Source: Clostridia bacterium
GTDB taxonomy: Bacteria > Bacillota > Clostridia > Oscillospirales > Acutalibacteraceae
Assembly: GCA_017543285.1 (NCBI GenBank)
Contig: JAFYGK010000022.1
Span: 30,786-94,785, forward strand
DNA length: 64,000 nt
Reading direction: 5' to 3'
A program made the position numbers and the translations under genes. Below, piece after piece: positions 20,605 to 28,761 of this stretch. Within the stretch, counting starts at the first letter, position 1. The number at the start of each line of letters is the position of its first letter. The notes under the pieces are model-generated. The model was not told where the DNA came from. It made no database searches and saw only the letters and a list, made by a program, of their open reading frames with translations.

Positions 20605-21120
20605 TCACATCATTCTCCGGCATTCATCAATTATAAGCCGGGCCGCCTGCGCCATGCTCATGCCGCAGGTTTTTACCGTTATGTCGGCATATTTCTCATA
20701 AAGCGGCGCCCGTTCGGCGTAAACATCGTCCAGCGTTTCGCCCTTCTTGCAGGCGATCCCGCGCGTTTCTATGTTGTCGATCCTGCGTTTTATCTCGTCG
20801 AGCGGCACGTTGAGATATACGCACACGCCGTTCTGCCTGAGCTTTTCCACCGCGCTGCCGCCGCAAACCGCGCTGCCGCCTGTGGAAATCACCGTATTGC
20901 GCACATCTATCCGTGACAGAACATCCTGCTCGATTTTCAGCAGCCCCTGCGCGCCCTCTTCGTCAATTATGTTTTGAAGCAGCCTGCCCTGCTTCTGCTG
21001 TATAAGAAGATCGCAGTCCAAAAAATTCATGCCTGCCATCTTCGCCAGAACAACGCCCAGAGTGCTTTTGCCGCTCGCGGGCATCCCGATCAGTATTATA
21101 TTTTTTCCGTCTTTTCGCAT
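20605..21120 (-). CDS. aroK: Shikimate kinase
   Basis: A 171-residue P-loop kinase that phosphorylates shikimate in aromatic amino acid synthesis. The Walker A motif is GMPASGKST, followed by the DCD motif that binds shikimate and magnesium (residues about 36-38), the STGGSAV segment and the lid with a late ERAPLYEKYAD motif. Its length is typical. It stands alone with its own promoter; no other aro gene is in the window. The short gap to the terminator fits a single-gene transcript. Confidence 0.9.
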   Translation of the reverse strand: MRKDGKNIILIGMPASGKSTLGVVLAKMAGMNFLDCDLLIQQKQGRLLQNIIDEEGAQGLLKIEQDVLSRIDVRNTVISTGGSAVCGGSAVEKLRQNGVCVYLNVPLDEIKRRIDNIETRGIACKKGETLDDVYAERAPLYEKYADITVKTCGMSMAQAARLIIDECRRMM

Positions 21121-21154
21121 GGCAAGATAATCTCCGGTAAAAGTGATTGATATT

Positions 21155-21184
21155 ATTATAACATACTTTTATCTCAAAAAGCAA
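21155..21184 (-). promoter_or_regulatory. SigA-type promoter for aroK
   Basis: Leftward TTGCTT (21179-21184), an 18-base spacer and TATAAT (21155-21160) with an upstream TG (extended -10). It lies about 30 bases before the aroK start. Confidence 0.7.
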
Positions 21185-21201
21185 AACCGTCTGACGGCCT
21201 G

Positions 21202-21230
21202 TTTCAAATATCATTGCCATGCTGTATAAT
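21202..21230 (+). promoter_or_regulatory. SigA-type promoter for the first yjbQ
   Basis: TTTCAA (21202-21207), a 17-base spacer and a perfect TATAAT (21225-21230). It is back to back with the aroK promoter. Confidence 0.6.
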
Positions 21231-21263
21231 GAAAGCTGATAATTTCTATGGAGGTCCTTCAAA

Positions 21264-21680
21264 ATGAAATCATACAGAAAGGTACTGCACTTTAACCTGC
21301 CTTCAAGACGCGGTCTTGTCAACATAACGAACGACGTGCGCAAAGCCGTACAGGAAAGCGGAGTTTCGGAGGGCTTGGTCCTGGTCAACGCCATGAACAT
21401 AACGGCCAGCGTTTTTATCAACGATGATGAATCTGGTCTGCACGGCGACTATGAGCGCTGGCTGGAGGGTCTTGCGCCCGAAAAGCCATACAGCCGCTAC
21501 GCCCACAACGGATTTGAGGATAACGCAGACGCGCATTTGAAGCGCACGATAATGGGCAGGGAAACCGTTGTAGCCATCACCGGAGGACGGCTGGATTTCG
21601 GCACATGGGAGCAGATATTCTATTATGAATTCGACGGCAAGAGGGATAAGCGGGTGTTGATAAAGGTAATAGGAGAATAG
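21264..21680 (+). CDS. yjbQ: YjbQ family protein (UPF0047), copy 1
   Basis: A 138-residue single-domain protein of the YjbQ/UPF0047 family. It belongs to the subgroup with [18 protein letters not shown] in place of the HTT motif seen in the other copy. The C-terminal half keeps DNADAHLKR, the metal-site region, and [13 protein letters not shown]. Family members have been linked to thiamine phosphate synthase activity, but the physiological role is unsettled. A GGAGG site precedes the ATG. It is monocistronic. A second, more divergent family member is encoded on the other strand at 25949-26344. Confidence 0.88.
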   Translation: MKSYRKVLHFNLPSRRGLVNITNDVRKAVQESGVSEGLVLVNAMNITASVFINDDESGLHGDYERWLEGLAPEKPYSRYAHNGFEDNADAHLKRTIMGRETVVAITGGRLDFGTWEQIFYYEFDGKRDKRVLIKVIGE

Positions 21681-21726
21681 CGAATACCAATTTTCCCCAA
21701 AATCTGTCCGTTTTGCACCGTATTAA

Positions 21727-21755
21727 TTGACTTTTCCCGCCGTTTGAGTTACAAT
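21727..21755 (+). promoter_or_regulatory. SigA-type promoter for the zinc-ribbon membrane protein
   Basis: TTGACT (21727-21732), a 17-base spacer and TACAAT (21750-21755). The predicted start near 21762 leaves a leader of about 100 bases. Confidence 0.7.
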
Positions 21756-21860
21756 AATTGTGTATATATTAAAAAATATGCCGCCTGACATACTATATTT
21801 TGCGTCCGACGGCTTAAAACAATGACTCGCGCCGATTGTTTCGGCAGAAGGGAGAACCGC

Positions 21861-24797
21861 ATGATCTGCCCACGATGCGAAAGCTATGTCAGTGAAAACA
21901 TGGCGTTCTGTCCGTTCTGCGGACATAAAATCAACCCCGATCTGGCAAAGTCTCCGGTGAATAAGCCGGCCGGAAGTACCCTTGACTCCGATTCCCGCCT
22001 GTTCGGTCAAAACCGGGTCGAGGATCAGGATTTTGGTCATATTCCCTCGGCAATAGACAGCCCTCATACCGAGGACTCCTATGATTTCTCCGAGAAAATG
22101 AAAAATGCCTTTTCCGAAATAGCTCCGGATAACGCCTTGCAGGAGCAGTCCGGGCAGGAGACTCCTGACGTCGGCGGCGATTTTATCCTTGACATTCCGG
22201 AGAACCAGGAAAATCGGGAGGTGTTTTCAGGCATTGAGGACGGCGCCGCCGGTTTTGTACCCGTGACCGGAAATGCGGAGGAAACGGCGGAACCCGAAGA
22301 ACAGCCTCCCGGAGATAATTACGAGGAACAGCTTCAGGCGGTTTCGGAAAGCGCGGCATTCTCCGATGGCCCCGTTTATTCCGGCGATCATTCCGACAAT
22401 AATGTGCCCGGCGTCACTCCGATGGACGAATCGCAATCCTATTACAGGGAAGCGGAAAGCATACTCAACATGATGGATGAGGATCTGACGGCGAAGGCGG
22501 CGGCAATATACGCCCCGCAGCAGCCTGATGATCAGCCGGCAGGCGACGCCGCTTCGGAAGACGACGAAACCTTTGAAGAGGCCGTAGCAGGGGTCCAGTC
22601 GGACATAGGCGCCGTCATTCCGGAAGAAGCCGGGGAATACCCCGAAGACGGATATGTTCCGCAGATGTTTGATTTCCCCGAAAGACCGGCCGAATCCGAC
22701 GCAGAAGCCTCGTTCGGCGCCGAAAACGATGTCTCCGAGGAGATCTTCTCCGATTCGGCTCATGAGCAGCAGCAGAATACTTACAAATACGAAGCTAAAG
22801 CGGCACCTGATGATGAATACATAACGGATGAATATGAAATAAAGAGGAACTATTTCCCGGAGGATTATCCTGTTTTCGATTATGACAGTCTTCCCGCCAG
22901 CGAGGTTTATAGGGAGCGTCAGAAGTCCGCAGGACCTGAGTATGCAGGCAGAAACGGAATCAACGGGCCTGATGAATACGATTCCGGATTTCCGGGCGAC
23001 TTCGACCAGGGTCCCGATATTCTCAGTGACATACGACACGAGGAGGAACTCGAGGACTCCTCTACCTTCAGTGTTGCCGACACCTTCAAAAAGGCAAAGG
23101 ACGGCATAGCCTCCATCTTTAAAAAGAAGGGCGACGCCCGGCAGGACAAGGCCTCCGTACGCGGCGGAAAAAGCAAAGCCGCAGTCCCGGAAAAGCCCTT
23201 CGTCGTCACAATCAGGGACGATGAAATGCCCTATGCCGATGAAGAACCGGCGCAGGCCGCTCCCGTTGTTAATGAGCCCGCACAGTCGGATGAGCCGGAG
23301 ATACTGCCGTGGAAAAAGCCCGCATTTAAGCCCGTACAGCAAAAAAAGACGGCCGGTCGGGTCTTTAGCGGGAATAAAAAGCGCTCTGCAGCGCCCGGAA
23401 AAAAGACTGGCATTAAAAAGTTTTTGCCCCTCTTCGCGGTTCTTTTTGCCGCTCTGGTCCTTGTTGTCCTGATCGTTACGCTGTTCAAGGGTTCCGGCGG
23501 CGGATATAAAAAACAGCTTTTCCCCGAAGTTTACTTCGACAACGGAAAGGTCGTCCTTCTCAAAAGCGAGCGGCCTGAGGACAAGCACAATATAGCCTCA
23601 AGCGGCGTTGAGAACGCTGACAGCGTGCATTATTTCAGCAAGGCCGGCTTGGTATATTACGTAAAAAACAGCGATCTTTACTGCTATACCCTTAACAGGC
23701 TTGAATTCATGCGCATCGTCCGCAACGTATTTAAATATGATTTCTTTGACAACGGCAGGAAACTGTGCGCTGTATCCACCGACGGAAGGGTATACTACTT
23801 CAACGGCAAGGACATAACCGCTCTGTCCAAAGGCAACGATCCGGTTAAACCAAACGGTCTGCCCTATGTCATTAGCGGAAAGGGTGAATACGCCGTCTAT
23901 CTTGACGATTACAACACCGCCGCAGGCTCGGCAGTCATTTACCGCATCGACGCCGGCGGCAAAAGCAGAGCTATTATTGCCGCTCCCGAATCAACGGCAA
24001 ATATCGAGCTCATTCAGGGCAGATATATAATGCTGACGGGTAAAGACAAAACGGGTACCCTTTACGATATTGACGGTACTGAGATCGCCTCGTTCGACAA
24101 CTATTCCTCCTGCACCGAAGTCGGAAAACAGAGCATTCTTGTTTCTTATAATAACGGCGCTTACGCATTTTTCGACACAAGGGAAATCAACGATCTGACG
24201 GCCGACATCGCCGAGATTGTTTCGATCAGCGAAGTCTCCGACAGATTCTGCTATAAATCCTCCGACGGAATGTGTTATGCTTACGACAACGGCAATACCG
24301 TTTCGGTATGCGACACGTCGGTTTATTCCGCTTTCGGCTGCGATATTGACAAAAATACCGCTTACGGACTTGAAAATGATATTCTTTACTATTATAATAT
24401 AAGTGGTAAGGTAAAATCAGCTCAGGTTTCGGACGGCATAACCGGATTCGCAAAGGATGAACAGAGCGGCATTTGGTTTGCGATGGGCGAAAGTTCGGTA
24501 TTCCGTCTTGATTCGGAAAAATGCATCGAGATTTACGGCGAGGCTCTAAGGAGCTATCCCGTTGCGAGCAGCGGCGGCAAGAGTTATCTGCTGATAAACA
24601 ACGCAGGCGAGCTCATTAAGATCAACGGAGCAGGCAGCGAGCTTGTTATCGCTGAAAATGTTCTGTGCTTCGACAGCGATTCTTCTTTCAGCAATGTTCT
24701 GTTTGTCAGCGGGGATAAGCTGTATCTCAACGGCATGGAAAACCGTGTAACAACCGTAAGAGAATCGTCCACATTCTCGTTCACCGAGAGAGAATAA
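21861..24797 (+). CDS. Large zinc-ribbon, disordered, single-pass membrane protein with extracytoplasmic repeat domain
   Basis: A 978-residue protein of no named family that I can identify. It starts with a four-Cys zinc ribbon (CPRC and CPFCG, residues 3-20). A long acidic, Pro/Glu/Asp-rich region that looks disordered follows (about 30-420), then a basic Lys-rich segment. One strong membrane helix lies at about 520-543. The last 430 residues look like a beta-propeller (repeats such as YYVKNSDLYCYTLN and VYYFNGKDITALS). The ribbon side would be cytoplasmic and the propeller outside. The start at 21861 follows GGGAG. The arrangement suggests transmembrane sensing or scaffolding, which is inference. 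Confidence 0.7.
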   Translation: MICPRCESYVSENMAFCPFCGHKINPDLAKSPVNKPAGSTLDSDSRLFGQNRVEDQDFGHIPSAIDSPHTEDSYDFSEKMKNAFSEIAPDNALQEQSGQETPDVGGDFILDIPENQENREVFSGIEDGAAGFVPVTGNAEETAEPEEQPPGDNYEEQLQAVSESAAFSDGPVYSGDHSDNNVPGVTPMDESQSYYREAESILNMMDEDLTAKAAAIYAPQQPDDQPAGDAASEDDETFEEAVAGVQSDIGAVIPEEAGEYPEDGYVPQMFDFPERPAESDAEASFGAENDVSEEIFSDSAHEQQQNTYKYEAKAAPDDEYITDEYEIKRNYFPEDYPVFDYDSLPASEVYRERQKSAGPEYAGRNGINGPDEYDSGFPGDFDQGPDILSDIRHEEELEDSSTFSVADTFKKAKDGIASIFKKKGDARQDKASVRGGKSKAAVPEKPFVVTIRDDEMPYADEEPAQAAPVVNEPAQSDEPEILPWKKPAFKPVQQKKTAGRVFSGNKKRSAAPGKKTGIKKFLPLFAVLFAALVLVVLIVTLFKGSGGGYKKQLFPEVYFDNGKVVLLKSERPEDKHNIASSGVENADSVHYFSKAGLVYYVKNSDLYCYTLNRLEFMRIVRNVFKYDFFDNGRKLCAVSTDGRVYYFNGKDITALSKGNDPVKPNGLPYVISGKGEYAVYLDDYNTAAGSAVIYRIDAGGKSRAIIAAPESTANIELIQGRYIMLTGKDKTGTLYDIDGTEIASFDNYSSCTEVGKQSILVSYNNGAYAFFDTREINDLTADIAEIVSISEVSDRFCYKSSDGMCYAYDNGNTVSVCDTSVYSAFGCDIDKNTAYGLENDILYYYNISGKVKSAQVSDGITGFAKDEQSGIWFAMGESSVFRLDSEKCIEIYGEALRSYPVASSGGKSYLLINNAGELIKINGAGSELVIAENVLCFDSDSSFSNVLFVSGDKLYLNGMENRVTTVRESSTFSFTERE

Positions 24798-24806
24798 AAA
24801 AATATC

Positions 24807-24830
24807 GGCATGTCCCGATCGGGTCATGCC
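24807..24830 (+). other. Hairpin between the zinc-ribbon gene and tRNA-Gly
   Basis: GGCATG pairs with CATGCC around an inner CCCGATCGGG palindrome. No T-run follows, so it may be a weak terminator or a processing site upstream of the tRNA. Confidence 0.4.
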
Positions 24831-24834
24831 TTAT

Positions 24835-24906
24835 GCGGAAGTAGTTCAATGGCAGAGCGTCAGCTTCCCAAGCTGAAAGTTGCGGGTTCGAGTCCCGTTT
24901 TCCGCT
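24835..24906 (+). tRNA. tRNA-Gly(CCC)
   Basis: A 72-base cloverleaf: acceptor GCGGAAG with TTTCCGC, anticodon loop TTCCCAA giving anticodon CCC, and a normal T arm (TTCGAGT loop). CCA is not encoded. No separate promoter is visible, so it may be read from the upstream gene. Confidence 0.93.
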
Positions 24907-24916
24907 TGAATATTTT

Positions 24917-24952
24917 AACCGCGCAATCGTTGATGATCGCGCGGTTTTTTCC
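24917..24952 (+). terminator. Terminator after tRNA-Gly(CCC)
   Basis: A 10-base-pair stem with one mismatch (24919-24928 with about 24935-24944) followed by TTTTTT. Confidence 0.85.
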
Positions 24953-25096
24953 TTGTATTTCAGGGGATTCAGCGATGTTAAATGTAATAAAATAACATTT
25001 CGTTAGTCGTTTTTAACCTTTTGTCAGCTTTTTTAAAACGAAAATGCCAACAAACAGACAACCGGCTGCTGCAAATTTAATAATCTAAGCAAACAC

Positions 25097-25131
25097 AAAA
25101 AAGCAGCGAGCCTCAGCCCGCTGCTTTTTAA
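25097..25131 (-). terminator. Terminator of the four-tRNA operon
   Basis: Leftward stem AGCAGCG/CGCTGCT with T-rich and A-rich flanks, just past tRNA-Gln. The stretch 24953-25096 between this and the previous terminator holds nothing I can identify. Confidence 0.85.
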
Positions 25132-25134
25132 AAC

Positions 25135-25205
25135 TGGGGTAGCGGGATTTGAACCTGCGAATGACGGAGTCAAAGTCCGTTGCCTTACCGCTTGGCGATA
25201 CCCCA
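25135..25205 (-). tRNA. tRNA-Gln(TTG)
   Basis: A 71-base cloverleaf with acceptor TGGGGTA/TACCCCA and anticodon loop CTTTGAC (anticodon TTG). The T stem (GCAGG/CCCGC) has one A:C mismatch at 51:63. Last tRNA of the leftward four-tRNA operon. Confidence 0.92.
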
Positions 25206-25303
25206 ATATATCAATATATTTTAATATATTAAAATAGACGTACTTTTAATACGTCTACTATTTGCATTTTCTTTTGTATCTTTTCCCTGCATTCAGAGAA
25301 AAG

Positions 25304-25378
25304 GGTGGATGATCGGAGTCGAACCGAGGGCCTCCAGAGCCCCAATCTGGCGATCTAACCAACTGAGCTACATCCACC
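25304..25378 (-). tRNA. tRNA with GGG (Pro) anticodon on a tRNA-His-like body
   Basis: The cloverleaf has acceptor GTGGATG/CATCCAC, anticodon stem CCAGA/TCTGG and loop TTGGGGC, so the anticodon is GGG (proline CCU/CCC). However, base 73 is C, and an encoded G at -1 (25378) can pair with it. G-1:C73 is the identity signature of tRNA-His, while bacterial tRNA-Pro has C1:G72 and A73, as does tRNA-Pro(CGG) at 32969-33042. The D stem (C11:U24) and T stem (C49:U65) each carry a mismatch. It may be a His-charged, Pro-reading chimera or a decaying tRNA-His. The tRNA assignment is firm; the amino acid is not. Confidence 0.85.
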
Positions 25379-25392
25379 GTAAAAAAGAAAAG

Positions 25393-25466
<74 letters not shown>

Positions 25467-25487
25467 ATCTAATCAATAAAACGAAAG

Positions 25488-25558
25488 AGCGGGTGATGGG
25501 AATCGAACCCACACGACCAGCTTGGAAGGCTGGAGTTCTACCACTGAACTACACCCGC
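25488..25558 (-). tRNA. tRNA-Gly(TCC)
   Basis: A 71-base cloverleaf with acceptor GCGGGTG/CACCCGC, anticodon stem CCAGC/GCTGG and loop CTTCCAA (anticodon TCC). First in the leftward four-tRNA operon. Confidence 0.95.
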
Positions 25559-25586
25559 ATAAGCACTGCTTTTCAGCGACTTATAT

Positions 25587-25615
25587 ATTTTATCACACGG
25601 TATTTTGAATGTCAA
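25587..25615 (-). promoter_or_regulatory. Strong SigA-type promoter of the four-tRNA operon
   Basis: Leftward perfect TTGACA (25610-25615), a 17-base spacer and TAAAAT (25587-25592), about 30 bases before tRNA-Gly(TCC). All four tRNAs, including the unusual GGG one, lie between it and the terminator. Confidence 0.8.
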
Positions 25616-25619
25616 TAGT

Positions 25620-25945
25620 CTGGATTGATTTTTTTGGAAAACTATCAACAATCGGGTATTGCAGGGCCGCCGATCAGGTTTTTTATGCCCGGTCCTGATA
25701 TTACATCGGTTCTTTTCGCGTCGCTGCCGTCTTATATCGTTGCCGATCCTCCGACAAAGCCCCATAAAGGCGGTCGCTCCCCGGTGATAACAGTTCCGTT
25801 ACGGCCTTATAAAGTTGTCGTTTCAACAATCCATGCCGGCCTTATTTCGCATTCCGCCTCAAAGTGCCTTCCGAAATAACAGACGCAACGTGCGTATGGG
25901 AAAACGCTTTGCCGAATACGCTTCGTAAGCATGTTTATATATGCT
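25620..25945. other. Intergenic stretch without a supported gene
   Basis: About 325 bases upstream of the tRNA promoter and downstream of the second yjbQ. Short open frames on both strands lack ribosome binding sites and resemble nothing I know. I see no clear terminator for yjbQ here apart from a small AT-rich hairpin near 25930. Confidence 0.45.
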
Positions 25946-25948
25946 TAA

Positions 25949-26344
25949 TCATTCTCCGAGCACCTTAACATAATACCTGCGGCTTCTCGGCCCGTCAAAT
26001 TCGCAGAAATAGACGCCCTGCCATATTCCCAAAAGCGGCCTGCCGTTTTCTATGATAACCGTCTCGCTGCATCCTATACAGCTTGATTTAAGGTGAGCTG
26101 CCGAGTTTCCCTCGGCATGACGAAACTGCTGGCGATCGGGATAGGTCTTATCCAGCGCGAAAAGCAGATCGTCCACGACGTCGGGGTCTGCATTTTCGTT
26201 AATCGTTATCGCCGCGGTGGTGTGCGGACAAAATACAATGCATGCGCCGTCTTTGACACCGCTTTGGGATATAGCGCTCTTTACCTGATTTGTGATATTG
26301 TAGAAACCCTCTCGCCCGGTGGACAGATTAAATTCATAAACCAT
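25949..26344 (-). CDS. yjbQ: YjbQ family protein (UPF0047), copy 2
   Basis: A 131-residue protein of the same family as the gene at 21264 but from the classical subgroup. It carries CPHTTAAITINENAD and SAAHLKSS..G, then GIWQGVYFCEFDGPR. The His-Thr-Thr segment is a hallmark of this branch. ATG 26344 is preferred over the upstream frame opening at 26401 because GGGAGG lies eight bases before it and it matches the family N-terminus. It is transcribed alone, leftward. The biochemical role is uncertain, as for copy 1. Confidence 0.88.
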   Translation of the reverse strand: MVYEFNLSTGREGFYNITNQVKSAISQSGVKDGACIVFCPHTTAAITINENADPDVVDDLLFALDKTYPDRQQFRHAEGNSAAHLKSSCIGCSETVIIENGRPLLGIWQGVYFCEFDGPRSRRYYVKVLGE

Positions 26345-26420
26345 GTGAAATACCTCCCATGCTGATAATCTAATTATATCCCCCGACGCGTCATAATTCA
26401 ATACGCAGGTTCTTTAAAGC

Positions 26421-26456
26421 GGCAAAAATCCGCCGGAGAAAACCCTCCGGCGGATT
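26421..26456 (-). terminator. Terminator after the 26473 lipoprotein
   Basis: Leftward stem of 11 base pairs (26446-26456 with 26427-26437) followed by a T-run. Confidence 0.9.
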
Positions 26457-26472
26457 TGTCGAAGACGGCAAA

Positions 26473-27009
26473 CTAATCTACGTCCTCCGACTTTTCAAAT
26501 TTTGTTATGCCCGCATCAATGCCGTAATCAGGTATCTGCAGGCGATAAAGCGCGCCTGTTTCGTTGTCCAGCATAGCAATATACTCCCCTGCGCGGCAAT
26601 ATCCCCTGCATATACATCTGTCGCCCGTTTGGTCGGGCTCGGGATTTATCTCCCCGGCCAGACTGAGCGAATCCAGCGCGTCCAGCACCGCGGGCAAAAA
26701 AGCAGCGTCCGGGAATTTGTCCGGATCAAGAGACATGCTCATGCCGAGATGATCTATGCGGATTTCGCCGCCTTCCCATTCGGCGGTCAGGCCTTTGAGC
26801 GAATCGGGCCGGACGATCGAAACGGTGCAAAGTCCCGGAGCATGATGCGCAACTTCGGCAACAATGTCCATTCCGCTGCATTCAAGCGATATTTCACAGC
26901 GAAAGCCCTGTCCGACGCATACCGTTTGCGGCCGGGAAGAGAAACACGAGCAAAGAAAAATACAGAAAAAAACGCTTAAAGCCGGCAACAGCGCCTTTTT
27001 AATGTTCAT
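26473..27009 (-). CDS. Small lipoprotein of unknown function
   Basis: A 178-residue predicted lipoprotein. The signal peptide is followed by a Cys-rich lipobox region (FLCSC, Cys about 20-22). The mature part is acidic and predicted beta-rich, with segments such as VSIVRPDSLKGLTAEWEGG; this resembles small clostridial lipoproteins with a LolA/LppX-like fold, but I am not certain. It lies 82 bases downstream of nnr and ends at its own strong terminator, so it may be the second gene of that unit. Confidence 0.7.
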   Translation of the reverse strand: MNIKKALLPALSVFFCIFLCSCFSSRPQTVCVGQGFRCEISLECSGMDIVAEVAHHAPGLCTVSIVRPDSLKGLTAEWEGGEIRIDHLGMSMSLDPDKFPDAAFLPAVLDALDSLSLAGEINPEPDQTGDRCICRGYCRAGEYIAMLDNETGALYRLQIPDYGIDAGITKFEKSEDVD

Positions 27010-27091
27010 TTAGCTACCGTCCTTTTCGGTTATTACAGCGTCTGAAAGGCAAAAGGGCGGCATGTGTCGTAAGCAGGCAATCCCGGATATA

Positions 27092-28657
27092 TCATGCGTT
27101 GTTTGCCGTCTGCTTCAGATCCTTCGGCGCGACCGGAGCGTCCTGCTTTTCAAATCCGGCGAATATCGCAGGCAGCGCGTTAACTATGTCGGTCGGAAGC
27201 ATGGCTCGACGTGACAGATTTTTGGCCGCGATATCACCGCCGAGTCCGTGCAGATAAACGGCGCAAACAGCCGCATAAAACGGCTCCATGCCCTGCGCGG
27301 CAAGAGAGGCGATCATTCCGGCCAGAACATCTCCGCTGCCGCCCTTTGCCATTCCGTCATTTCCGGTCATGTTGACAAAGGTGCGTCTGCCATCGGTGAT
27401 TATGGTGTTAGCGCCCTTCAGAACCACCGTCACGCCGTATTCACGTGCAAGTCCGGTCGCGTATTCCAGACGGCGGCTCTGTATTGTCTGCGCGTCGGTC
27501 GAGCACAATCGCGCCATTTCGCCCGGGTGCGGAGTCAGAACAACTTCGCATTGACGCTGTTTTAATATATCTTTATTCAGCGCAAGCGCGTTTATGCCGT
27601 CCGCGTCGATGATAAGAGGAATTTTTGCATTTTGCACTATATCGTAAACTATGGCTCTGGTGTCGTTGTCCAGTCCAAGACCGCATCCGATTAGACAAGC
27701 CGAGGATTTTTCCATTTCGACATATATCATCGGCAGGGAGCTTTTCGACGTGTTTCCGCTCTGATTGACGGGAAGAGGCAGCATGACCGCCTCTATCAGA
27801 TGATGGCTGAGTACCGCCGTAGCAGGCCCGGGCAGAGCACAGCAGAGCAGGCCCAATCCGCATCTCATTGCCGCCATACCCGAAAGAGCTGCCGCGCCGA
27901 CCATGCGCATGCTGCCGCAAATGCTCATCAGTTTGCCGTAGCTGCCCTTGTTGGAATCGGCAAACCTCCTGGGCAGCATGGTTTTGACAAAACCGTCGTC
28001 GGCTGTCCGCATTACAGCAAGACGGGCAATTATGTCCGGAGCGATTCCGATATCGGCGACGACCACGCTTGAGCAAAGCTGCCGGGCGGGAAAGATAACA
28101 TGGCATGGTTTAAGCGACGAAAAGGTTATTGTGCAGTGCGCCCGGACGCACGCGCCAGCAAGCATGCCGCTGTCGCTGCTCATCCCGCTGGGCACATCAA
28201 TGGAAAAAATTCTGGCGCGGCTGCGGTTTATGACGCCGATTACCTCTTCAGCCGGTTTTCTTACCGCTCCTGAAAGTCCCAATCCGAAAATGCAGTCCAC
28301 TATAATGTCCGCGGACATTATAGTCTCCCTGGCGTTTTCGTCGTATTCTTCTATGAAACCTCCGTCGATCCTTTCCATCATGAGTTTTGCGTCGTCGGCG
28401 GCCGGCTGGCCCAGGGCAAGGATCACCTTGACGTCATACCCTTTTGCAAGCATATGCCGCGCTATGACGAAACCGTCGCCTCCGTTATTTCCCTTGCCGC
28501 AGACAATGACGGTTTTTTTATTTTCCGGTGAGTTAAACTTTTCGATTATCTCAAAAGAAGACCTTCCGGCGCGTTCCATCAGCTCCGTCAGGCCGATGCC
28601 GCGCTTTGCGGCTTCCAATTCAGCAATTCTTGATTTTTCCGCGTTCAATATAAACAT
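27092..28657 (-). CDS. nnr: Bifunctional NAD(P)H-hydrate epimerase/dehydratase
   Basis: A 521-residue fusion that repairs damaged NAD(P)H. The N-terminal YjeF epimerase domain (about 1-210) carries GKGNNGGDGFV and DCIFGLGLSG. The C-terminal ADP-dependent dehydratase domain (about 220-505) carries GSYGKLM, LTPHPGEMARL and the catalytic GNDGMAKGGSGDVLAG. The epimerase converts R- to S-NAD(P)HX and the dehydratase restores NAD(P)H. Both halves look intact. An adjacent lipoprotein gene follows in the same direction. Confidence 0.95.
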   Translation of the reverse strand: MFILNAEKSRIAELEAAKRGIGLTELMERAGRSSFEIIEKFNSPENKKTVIVCGKGNNGGDGFVIARHMLAKGYDVKVILALGQPAADDAKLMMERIDGGFIEEYDENARETIMSADIIVDCIFGLGLSGAVRKPAEEVIGVINRSRARIFSIDVPSGMSSDSGMLAGACVRAHCTITFSSLKPCHVIFPARQLCSSVVVADIGIAPDIIARLAVMRTADDGFVKTMLPRRFADSNKGSYGKLMSICGSMRMVGAAALSGMAAMRCGLGLLCCALPGPATAVLSHHLIEAVMLPLPVNQSGNTSKSSLPMIYVEMEKSSACLIGCGLGLDNDTRAIVYDIVQNAKIPLIIDADGINALALNKDILKQRQCEVVLTPHPGEMARLCSTDAQTIQSRRLEYATGLAREYGVTVVLKGANTIITDGRRTFVNMTGNDGMAKGGSGDVLAGMIASLAAQGMEPFYAAVCAVYLHGLGGDIAAKNLSRRAMLPTDIVNALPAIFAGFEKQDAPVAPKDLKQTANNA

Positions 28658-28726
28658 AGGATTCTCCCCTGATAGGCTGAAGTGTGTACGTTTTTAAGTA
28701 CCCAATAAAATTATACATTAAAACCC

Positions 28727-28755
28727 TTGAAATTTACAGAGAAAAGTGCTATGAT
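28727..28755 (+). promoter_or_regulatory. SigA-type promoter of the pheST T-box operon
   Basis: TTGAAA (28727-28732), a 17-base spacer and TATGAT (28750-28755). Transcription would begin near 28762, just before the T-box leader. Confidence 0.75.
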
Positions 28756-28761
28756 TTTAAA

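Noticed and set aside
22227..23588. 453-codon minus-strand open frame inside the zinc-ribbon gene
   Set aside because: Produced by the biased, low-complexity coding sequence on the plus strand; no start signals.
25625..25879. 84-codon plus-strand open frame beside the tRNA operon
   Set aside because: No ribosome binding site and no resemblance to any protein; it starts on top of the tRNA promoter region.
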